64,000 bases of DNA. Origin: JBBSOW01 sp038259365 (GTDB lineage: Bacteria > Actinomycetota > Actinomycetes > Propionibacteriales > Propionibacteriaceae). Where the stretch lies: positions 1 through 64,000 of the forward strand of contig JBBSOW010000004.1 in the NCBI GenBank assembly GCA_038259365.1. Reading direction: 5' to 3'. The position numbers and the translations under genes were made by a program. The notes under the pieces are model-generated. The model worked only from the letters and a program-made list of their open reading frames with translations. It did no database searches and was not told the DNA's origin. Of this stretch, positions 57,825-64,000 are shown piece after piece. Within the stretch, counting starts at the first letter, position 1, and each line of letters opens with the position of its first letter.

Positions 57825-58784
57825 TTAACGTAGCTTCGGATCGAGGGCCGAGCTGACGGCGTCCCCCAGCATGATGAAGGCCAGCACGGTGGCCGACAGG
57901 AATATCGAGGGGAAGATCAGCATGTTGGGCGCGATCCGCACCAGGCCGATAGACGACGCGTTGGAGATGTCGATGCCCCAGGAGACCGCCGGCGGCTTCA
58001 GCCCGATGCCGAGGAAGGACAGCGTGGCCTCCACCGAGATGTAGACGCCGAGGTTGATCGTGGAGACGACGATCACCGGGGCCACCGCGTTGGGCAGGAT
58101 GTGTCGCAGGATCATCCGGACCGGGTTGGCCCCCAGCGCGCGGGCCGCGTTCACGTAGTCGTTCGGCTTCACCTGGAAGACGCTCGAGCGCATCAGGCGG
58201 GCCACGCTGGGCCAGCCGAACAGCACGAGGACCCCGACGATCTTGAGGATCTGAACGACCAACGGGGTGTCCAACCCGCTCGGGAAGACGTAGAGGGCCA
58301 GGATGCCCGCCAACAGCAGGGGGATGGCGAAGAAGACCTCGCCGAGGCGAGAGAGCACCGCGTCCAGCCATCCCCCGTAGAAGCCGGAGACGAGGCCGAC
58401 GATGCCGCCGAGGATCACGGTGCCCAGGCTGGCCAGCACGCCGACCATGATGGAGGCCCGAGCCCCGTAGATGGTGCGGGCGTAGACGTCGTAGCCCAAC
58501 GCCGTGGTGCCGAAGACGTGCGCCTCCGACGGGGGCTGCCGGGCGTCCTTGAGCACCGCGTAGTAGGGATCCGCACCGGTAAACAGGCTCGGGGCGATCG
58601 CCATCACGACGAAGACGAGGATCAACACCGAGGAGATCCAAAACAGCGGGTTGCGCCGCAGCTCTCCCCAGGCGTCGGACCACAGCGACTGCGGCTTTCC
58701 GTAGCCCTCGCCGGTTTCGCCGGTGAACTCGCTTTGCGCCTCCTCCTCGCGCGGACCCCGGTGGTGGGTTTCTTGTTCAGTCAT
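57825..58784 (-). CDS. Peptide ABC transporter permease, OppC/DppC-type
   Basis: A 319-aa permease with an N-terminal cytoplasmic part, six membrane helices and the EAA-type loop RALGANPVRMILRHILPNAV before the last helices. The first helix region is LFWISSVLILVFVVMAIAPS, and the C-terminal region MLIFPSIFLSATVLAFIMLG is typical. It pairs with the OppB-like permease, overlapping it by 8 bp. Substrate peptides are not predictable. Confidence 0.93.
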   Translation of the reverse strand: MTEQETHHRGPREEEAQSEFTGETGEGYGKPQSLWSDAWGELRRNPLFWISSVLILVFVVMAIAPSLFTGADPYYAVLKDARQPPSEAHVFGTTALGYDVYARTIYGARASIMVGVLASLGTVILGGIVGLVSGFYGGWLDAVLSRLGEVFFAIPLLLAGILALYVFPSGLDTPLVVQILKIVGVLVLFGWPSVARLMRSSVFQVKPNDYVNAARALGANPVRMILRHILPNAVAPVIVVSTINLGVYISVEATLSFLGIGLKPPAVSWGIDISNASSIGLVRIAPNMLIFPSIFLSATVLAFIMLGDAVSSALDPKLR

Positions 58785-59697
58785 GGCTGATCCTCGGATC
58801 CAGGGCTCCGTAGAGCAGGTCGACTAGGAGATTCACCAGCAGGTAGATCAGCACCAGACAGGTGACGGTACCGACCACCATGTTGCCGTCCTTGAGGGTG
58901 ACGCCGCGGAAAAGAAACCCGCCGATTCCGTTGATGTTGAAGATCCGCTCGGTGACCACCGCGCCGCCCATCAGGGCGCCGATGTCGTAACCGATGAAGG
59001 TGACCACCGGGATCAGCGAGTTGCGCAGGGTGTGCACCGAGACTCGCCGCACGTTGGACATGCCCTTGGCCTTGGCGGTGCGCACGTAGTCCGATCGGAG
59101 GTTCTCCACCAGGGTTCCGCGCATCAGCCGGGCGATGTAGGCCAGCGAAAGGGCGCCCAGCACGAGCCCCGGCAGCAGCAACTGCTGCCAACTGCCTTGG
59201 GTGGCGGTGACGGGAAACCACTCCAACCGCAGGCCGAACACCAGCTGGGAGAGCCCTCCGATGACGAAGATGGGGATGGAGATGACGACCAGGGTGGACA
59301 AGATGACGAGATAGTCGAGAAACCGGCCGCGGTTGATTCCGGCCAGGATGCCCGCGACGATCCCGACGATGGCCTCGAAGACCAGCGCGATGAAGGCGAG
59401 CTTCAGCGTGGTGGGCCACCGGAGCAGCAGCTCACCGCCCACCGACAACCCGGAGAACGTCTGCCCGAGGTCGCCCTGGAGAAGCTTGCCGAGGTAGTAG
59501 CCGTATTGCACGATGAGCGGATCGTCCAGGTGGTGCTCGGCGGTGAACTTCGCGATGTAACCCGCCGGGCAGGCCCGCTCACCGCATCGCCCCGCAATGG
59601 GGTCCCCGATGCCGAAGACCATCGCGAAGATCAACGCCGTTGATCCCAATATCACCGGGATCATTTGGAGAACCCGCCGAATAATATAGGCCGTCAC
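58777..59697 (-). CDS. Peptide ABC transporter permease, OppB/DppB-type
   Basis: A 306-aa permease. The N-terminal helix is IIRRVLQMIPVILGSTALIF, followed by the external Cys-containing loop and further helices; the EAA loop is RTAKAKGMSNVRRVSVHTLR, and the C-terminal ALDPRISHD tail is typical of DppB. It forms the membrane channel with the OppC-like permease. A strong hairpin lies between it and the upstream binding-protein gene, which would favour more binding protein than permease. Confidence 0.93.
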   Translation of the reverse strand: MTAYIIRRVLQMIPVILGSTALIFAMVFGIGDPIAGRCGERACPAGYIAKFTAEHHLDDPLIVQYGYYLGKLLQGDLGQTFSGLSVGGELLLRWPTTLKLAFIALVFEAIVGIVAGILAGINRGRFLDYLVILSTLVVISIPIFVIGGLSQLVFGLRLEWFPVTATQGSWQQLLLPGLVLGALSLAYIARLMRGTLVENLRSDYVRTAKAKGMSNVRRVSVHTLRNSLIPVVTFIGYDIGALMGGAVVTERIFNINGIGGFLFRGVTLKDGNMVVGTVTCLVLIYLLVNLLVDLLYGALDPRISHD

Positions 59698-59760
59698 AAC
59701 CCCACCCTCCTCCTCGAGGAACCACCGACCGACCGCTGTCGCACCCGGTTGACAATCCGT

Positions 59761-59789
59761 CGGCCCCAGGGCGGGTTGCCCTGGGGCCG
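59761..59789 (-). terminator. Intergenic hairpin between the binding-protein gene and the permease gene
   Basis: GGCCCCAGGGC (59762-59772) and GCCCTGGGGCC (59778-59788) form a perfect 11-bp stem with a 5-nt loop, extendable by one C-G pair. It starts 18 nt downstream of the binding-protein stop. No T-run follows, so it may act as a partial terminator or protect the upstream mRNA 3' end. Confidence 0.7.
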
Positions 59790-59806
59790 TTGATCGGACC
59801 TGCTGC

Positions 59807-61444
59807 TTACTTGAGCTTGATCTGGCTGAGGTCGGGCGTGCCGAACGCGGTAATCTTGACGTTCGTCACCCTGTCCGACCAGCCCATCGTGGCCTTGTTG
59901 TAGTACATCGGGGCTGTCGGGAAGTCCTCGGCCAGCATCGCCTCGGCCTCCTGGTACAGCTTGTTGGACTCATCGGCCGTCGGCGCCGCAGCGGCCGCCT
60001 CCAGCTTCTTCTGGAAGTCCGGGTTGTCGTACTTGGACCAGTTGGAATCCGCGCCCTTGGAGTAGATCGGGGCGAGGAAGTTCTCGATGGACGGGTAGTC
60101 CATCTGCCAGCCGGAGCGGAAGATTCCCTTATAGGAGCCGTCGTCGATGCCCTTTTGGAAGGTGGCGAAATCGACCACCGAGTTCAGGCGGCAGTCCAGG
60201 CCAAGGGTGTTCTTGATCGAGTTGCAGGTGGTCTCGCCGATATCGGCGTTCCCGGCGCCATCGACGTTGGTCGTGTAGGTCAGGGTGCCCTTGTAACCGC
60301 CGGCTGCCTTGTAGGCGGCCTTGGCCTTGGCGGGATCGAAGACACACGGTTCACCGCAGGCATCGGGCTTGTAGCCGTCCACCACTGGGGAGACCCAACC
60401 GGTGGCCGGGGTAGCGGTGCCGCTCAACACCTGATCGACGATGGTTTGGCGATCGATGGCCATCGAGATGGCCTTCTTCAGGTCCGGGTTGTCCTTGAGC
60501 TGCTTGTCCTCGGGCGAGTAGGTGATCCAGCGGATGCCACCGGTCTCGCGATCGCCGTTGCGATCGGGCAAGTCGTCCTTGTAGAGATTGCCCACCATAT
60601 TCTGGGTCGGGATCGCGTCGATCAGGTCCAGGTTGTTGGCCACCACGTCGGTGTAGGCCGCGGCCGGATCCTGATAGATCCGGAAGGTGACCTTGTCCAC
60701 GTTGGCCGGGGCGACGCCCTTGTAGTCGGCGAATTTGGTGAGCACCGTCTCGGTGCTGCTCACCGACTCGATCTGGAAGGGTCCGGCGCCGATCGGCTTC
60801 TTCTCGAAGGCGTCCTCGTCGGCGAAGAAGGCGTCGGGCTGAGGCGCGAAGGCCGAGTAGCCAAGGCGCACCGGCAGGTTGCCGACCTTCTCGGCGGTCT
60901 TCAGCGTGAAGGTGTGATCGTCGACGACCTTCAGTCCCGACATCTTGAGGCTCTTGGGCTTCTCCGCGCACTTGGCGTCCGGGCACTGCAGGTCGTCGTA
61001 GCCGGCGAACGCGCTGTAGAAGTAGGAGCCGGCCTGGCCGTTGGGGCCGTAGGAGGTGTAGTTCCAGGCGTCCACGAAGTTCTTGGCCTTCACCTCGGTG
61101 CCATCGTGGAACATGTAGCCCTGCTTGAGCTTGATGGTGAAGGTTTGGTTGTCGTCGGACTCGATCGACTCGGCAATGTCCATCTCCGGGGCGGCGTTGT
61201 CGGTGTTGTAGTGCACCAGCTTGGCGGTGAAGGCGTCCACCACGTTGCCGCCGCAGGTCTCCGAGGTGTTGCCGGCGACCAAGGGATCCTTCGGCGTGCA
61301 CCCGTTGACCGAGATTTCGCCGCCCCCTTGGGAGGTGTTGTTGTTGGCTTCGGTGCCACTGTCGCCACCCGAGCCGCAGGCGCTGGCGAACAACGCGACG
61401 GTGGTCAGGGCGGCGGCGGCCATAAGACGAGATCTTCCTCGCAT
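59807..61444 (-). CDS. Peptide ABC transporter substrate-binding lipoprotein (family 5)
   Basis: A 545-aa extracytoplasmic solute-binding protein (SBP family 5). The signal peptide LMAAAALTTVALFASACGSG carries a lipobox with Cys near residue 23. The fold motifs include the early VDAFTAKLVHYNTDNAAPEM, FTIKLKQGYMFHDGTEVKAK and the central domain IGAGPFQIESVSSTETVLTK. It captures peptides for the OppBCDF-like importer. I chose ATG 61444 because AGGAGG precedes it; the longer frame upstream lacks a signal. The gene lies first in the operon, with a promoter at 61533-61561. Confidence 0.93.
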   Translation of the reverse strand: MRGRSRLMAAAALTTVALFASACGSGGDSGTEANNNTSQGGGEISVNGCTPKDPLVAGNTSETCGGNVVDAFTAKLVHYNTDNAAPEMDIAESIESDDNQTFTIKLKQGYMFHDGTEVKAKNFVDAWNYTSYGPNGQAGSYFYSAFAGYDDLQCPDAKCAEKPKSLKMSGLKVVDDHTFTLKTAEKVGNLPVRLGYSAFAPQPDAFFADEDAFEKKPIGAGPFQIESVSSTETVLTKFADYKGVAPANVDKVTFRIYQDPAAAYTDVVANNLDLIDAIPTQNMVGNLYKDDLPDRNGDRETGGIRWITYSPEDKQLKDNPDLKKAISMAIDRQTIVDQVLSGTATPATGWVSPVVDGYKPDACGEPCVFDPAKAKAAYKAAGGYKGTLTYTTNVDGAGNADIGETTCNSIKNTLGLDCRLNSVVDFATFQKGIDDGSYKGIFRSGWQMDYPSIENFLAPIYSKGADSNWSKYDNPDFQKKLEAAAAAPTADESNKLYQEAEAMLAEDFPTAPMYYNKATMGWSDRVTNVKITAFGTPDLSQIKLK

Positions 61445-61532
61445 GGATGTCCTCCTTGGGTTTGCACGCCCGGGTCTCGAGCGCTTGGGGGGCAAGCGGT
61501 GAGAACCGTTTTACCCACACAGAGATAACTCG

Positions 61533-61561
61533 TTTCTATGCCATCGCCGCCCGCTCGGCAA
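61533..61561 (-). promoter_or_regulatory. Predicted promoter of the peptide importer operon (TTGCCG, 17 bp, TAGAAA)
   Basis: On the minus strand TTGCCG (61556-61561) and TAGAAA (61533-61538) are separated by 17 bp, about 90 bp before the binding-protein ATG. The rest of 61445-61647 holds no other recognisable element. Confidence 0.5.
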
Positions 61562-61647
61562 GCACAACAGGGCTTCCCCGAGCCAGAAGAAATACGATTG
61601 TGACCTGGGAGGCCGCCTCGGGCGCCCGGCCGACGGTGTGCTATGGG

Positions 61648-64000
61648 CTAGTCGGCGCCGCGGGCGGGTTCGATGGCCGCGACCGCTCGCCGCAGGGCGT
61701 CCGCCCCGTCTATGAGGGCGCGCCGGATGGCGGAATTGAGGCCGCTCTCTGCACATGCCGCGGCGGCCATAAGACTGACCTCGGGCCGGTTGGCGTGCCT
61801 AGGGAAAAGCTTGGCAGCCACCTCAGCCAACGCCCAGCCGCGGCGGAAGACGGCCGTCGCGTTGATCTGCTCGAAATACAGCGGCACGAAGTCTTCGGTC
61901 AGCTCGTCCTGCTCGGCCAAGAAGAAGCCGGCCGCGCTGGCGTACAGCTCGTAGGCGCTCAGGGTCGAGGGCCTCACCAACAGCCTCCAGGCGGTGAGCT
62001 TGGCCTCGAGCGTGGGCAGGCTGGCCCGGCAACGGGCCGCGTGGGCCAGACCCGACGCCGAGTGATCGATCCCGATCTCCTCGGTGATCAACGACTCGGC
62101 CCCGGTGAGCACGCACAGGCGCCACACGACGGCCCAGCGCAATTCCTCGTCCAACGGGCGGCCGTCGATCTCTTCGTCACCGCGCAGCAGGCTCGACAAC
62201 CGCGTGCTGTCGCTGGTGGCCCTGAACCACACCCGCAACACGGCGAGTTGATGATCCGATCCGGGCTCGGCCGCGGCCAGCAGCGTCTCAGCTACCGAGG
62301 CGAACCGTGTCAGCCGCGCGGCCCGCTCCGCGCGCGGGCAGTAGGCGCCGGACAGTTCCGTGGAGCAAAAATCCGCGATCGCGCTCAGCAGCAGCACATT
62401 CGTCTCGTGCGAGAGCTGCGCGAGCAAGAGCTCGAACGCGATCTCGGGGGCCAGCTCGGCACTGCGCACCCCGTCGCGGATGCTGTTCACCAGCAAGACG
62501 CGGACGCTGAGGTCGGTGATCGAGGACAACGCGGGGAGCTCCGGCCATCCCGGGGCGGGGCGAATTCGCGCCCAGGTGGTGTCCGAGCTGTCGGGAATCC
62601 AGGCCGCCGCGCCTTCGCGGGCGAGGATCAGGTCTTGAGTCTCCCCCGTGGCGATGATGACCGCCTGGGTTTCGATCACCGTGCCGTCGGGGTCGAGGGT
62701 CGCCACATCGATCGCGTGCCGGCGGGCGGCGGACTGCTCGGGCGGAGCGGTGCAGGTGAGCCGAGCGGGGCTGCCGCGGGCATCGATCTCCAACCGATCC
62801 AATCCCGTCGTCTGCAACCACGCCGCCACCCAACCCTGGAGTTTCTCTCCCGACGCGTCCTCCCAGGCCCTGATCAGGTCGGCCAGCGTCGCGTTGCCGA
62901 AGCGATGCTCGGTGAAATACGACGCCAGGCCGGCGTGGAACACGTCCTCACCAAGGAAGCGAAGCAGCTGGCCGAGCACGGCGGCGCCCTTGGCGTAGGA
63001 GATGCCGTCGAACGAGGCCAGCGCGGAGGACGTGTCGGCGGCGCCGTTCCCGGCGACGGGATGGGTGGAGGGGGCCTGATCGGCGATGCTGCCCCAATCC
63101 TTGCGCGAGAGGCTGAAGTCTGGCCACGTGTCGTACTCGGTAGCCGAACTGCAGACCCGGTTGGCCATGAACTCGGCGAAGGACTCGTTCAACCAGAGAT
63201 CGTCCCACCAGCGCATCGTCACCAGATCCCCGAACCACTGGTGGGCCATCTCGTGCGCGATGGTGTTGGCGCGAACTCCGCGTTCGTCCCGGGTGGCCGC
63301 GGCGCGGAAGATGAACTGGTCTCGGAAGGTCACCAACCCCGGGTTCTCCATCGCGCCGGCGTTGAAGTCGGGCACGAAGGCCTGGTGATACTCCTCGAAG
63401 GGGTACCGGATGCCGAAAAGCTCGTGATAGGCGTCGAAACACTTCCTCGTAACATCCAAGATGTCCTCCGCCTCGGCCGCCAGCGGTCCCGCCAACGATT
63501 GGCGGCAGTGCACCCCAAGCGGGATGCCATCGTGCTCGTCGATCACGGTGGCCCACTCCCCGGCGATGAGGGATACGAAGTAGGTGCTCAGGGGCTTGGA
63601 CGGGGCCAGCCTCCACAGTCCCGGCGAGGTCTGTTCCGCGGGGCTGTTGCCCGCCACCGTCCATTCCTGCGGCGTGCGCACCGTGAAGGCGTACGGGGCC
63701 TTGAGATCCGGCTGATCGAAGCAGGGGAACCAGCGAGGGGCGGCGTCGAGGAAGGACATCGCGTAGAGATAGCGACGCCCGTCGGCGGGATCGAGGTGTT
63801 GATGCAGACCCTCACCATCGTTGCCGTAGACCATCTTGCCCCGCACGACGAGGCGGTTGCGGTGCGCAACGGTGATCGCGATCCGGCCGTCCGCCCAGCG
63901 ATCGAGCGGCACCTGCTCTCCGTTCAACTCGACCTCCAACAACTCGTTGCCGTGGAAATCGATGAAGGTCTGCACCGCCTCCTCAGACGCGCTGAACTCG
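61648..64000 (-). CDS. pepN: Aminopeptidase N (M1 family), N-terminus beyond window
   Basis: The frame runs through the right window edge, so the N-terminal part is missing; the first visible residues are EFSASEEAVQTFIDFHGNEL, a segment that lies inside the first domain. The visible part holds the exopeptidase motif GAMENPGLVTFRDQF (GAMEN), the zinc site HEMAHQWFGDLV (HExxH) with the third ligand Glu in LWLNESFAEFMAN, and a long C-terminal alpha-helical ERAP1-like domain. It removes N-terminal residues from peptides in the cytosol and could process peptides brought in by the adjacent importer. The stop is at 61648. Confidence 0.92.
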   Translation of the reverse strand, partial: EFSASEEAVQTFIDFHGNELLEVELNGEQVPLDRWADGRIAITVAHRNRLVVRGKMVYGNDGEGLHQHLDPADGRRYLYAMSFLDAAPRWFPCFDQPDLKAPYAFTVRTPQEWTVAGNSPAEQTSPGLWRLAPSKPLSTYFVSLIAGEWATVIDEHDGIPLGVHCRQSLAGPLAAEAEDILDVTRKCFDAYHELFGIRYPFEEYHQAFVPDFNAGAMENPGLVTFRDQFIFRAAATRDERGVRANTIAHEMAHQWFGDLVTMRWWDDLWLNESFAEFMANRVCSSATEYDTWPDFSLSRKDWGSIADQAPSTHPVAGNGAADTSSALASFDGISYAKGAAVLGQLLRFLGEDVFHAGLASYFTEHRFGNATLADLIRAWEDASGEKLQGWVAAWLQTTGLDRLEIDARGSPARLTCTAPPEQSAARRHAIDVATLDPDGTVIETQAVIIATGETQDLILAREGAAAWIPDSSDTTWARIRPAPGWPELPALSSITDLSVRVLLVNSIRDGVRSAELAPEIAFELLLAQLSHETNVLLLSAIADFCSTELSGAYCPRAERAARLTRFASVAETLLAAAEPGSDHQLAVLRVWFRATSDSTRLSSLLRGDEEIDGRPLDEELRWAVVWRLCVLTGAESLITEEIGIDHSASGLAHAARCRASLPTLEAKLTAWRLLVRPSTLSAYELYASAAGFFLAEQDELTEDFVPLYFEQINATAVFRRGWALAEVAAKLFPRHANRPEVSLMAAAACAESGLNSAIRRALIDGADALRRAVAAIEPARGAD

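Overview
The window is high-GC, gene-dense chromosomal DNA of an actinomycete. The evidence is a mycothiol gene (mshB), a DUF3117 protein, an AdaA-AlkA/Ogt repair pair, GlnE next to a GlnA2-type glutamine synthetase, a type A RNase P RNA, and the succinylase diaminopimelate genes dapC, dapD, dapE plus dapA. From memory, the set sigE / anti-sigma / htrA / tatB / mrp / methyltransferase / glgC / glgA / DUF3117 / LOG / dapE / dapD / ferredoxin / dapC / mshB resembles the M. tuberculosis Rv1170-Rv1240 neighbourhood. The DUF222-HNH (13E12) gene would fit Propionibacteriales, but the order is not proven. No tRNA, rRNA, CRISPR array, prophage or insertion sequence was seen.

Layout. 1-8.2 kb: two DUF202 membrane proteins, an L,D-transpeptidase lipoprotein and glnE on the minus strand; a sterol-carrier-family protein; glnA2; a 59-aa acidic protein; map. 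8.2-10.9 kb: rnpB, a 13E12 HNH gene and a GNAT pseudogene. 10.9-16.5 kb: ada-alkA and ogt, an RNB exonuclease, a zinc-ribbon coiled-coil protein, an MFS exporter. 16.5-23.6 kb: an overlapping sulfate-assimilation operon read leftwards (leader peptide, sir, cysH, cysD, cysN, precorrin-2 dehydrogenase, TauE/SafE, CbiX). 23.6-26.1 kb: a histidine phosphatase, then a decayed patch (broken DUF4240 gene, an orphan fragment, a small membrane ORF) and a HicAB toxin-antitoxin pair. 26.2-32.5 kb: aminopeptidase P, CorA, a stress-type membrane protein, a soluble MgtE-like protein, DUF1003 and mrp. 32.5-36.6 kb: sigE, a fused anti-sigma/RseB-like protein, htrA and tatB. 36.7-45.3 kb: dapA, methyltransferase, glgC and glgA, DUF3117, a DivIVA-like protein, LOG, hydrolase, dapE and dapD. 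45.3-54.6 kb: an FtsX-type ABC exporter, a lysozyme-like protein behind an 11-codon leader ORF, dapC, ferredoxin, VanW, SDR and flavin reductase. 54.6-64 kb: mshB, a five-gene peptide ABC importer and an edge-truncated pepN.

Working together: the cys operon turns activated sulfate into sulfide and carries siroheme-making genes for its own sulfite reductase. sigE, its membrane anti-sigma, HtrA and TatB form an envelope-stress block. Four dap genes supply diaminopimelate, which the L,D-transpeptidase uses in the wall. glgC and glgA make glycogen.

A pattern runs through the window: many genes have a TANNNT box ending exactly 6 or 7 nt before the start codon, usually without a Shine-Dalgarno sequence, as expected for leaderless mRNAs. 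This rule supports several start choices, places an unannotated leaderless cysteine leader peptide before sir, places a leaderless mini-ORF at 49018, and shows that the GNAT pseudogene lost its ATG (now ATA).
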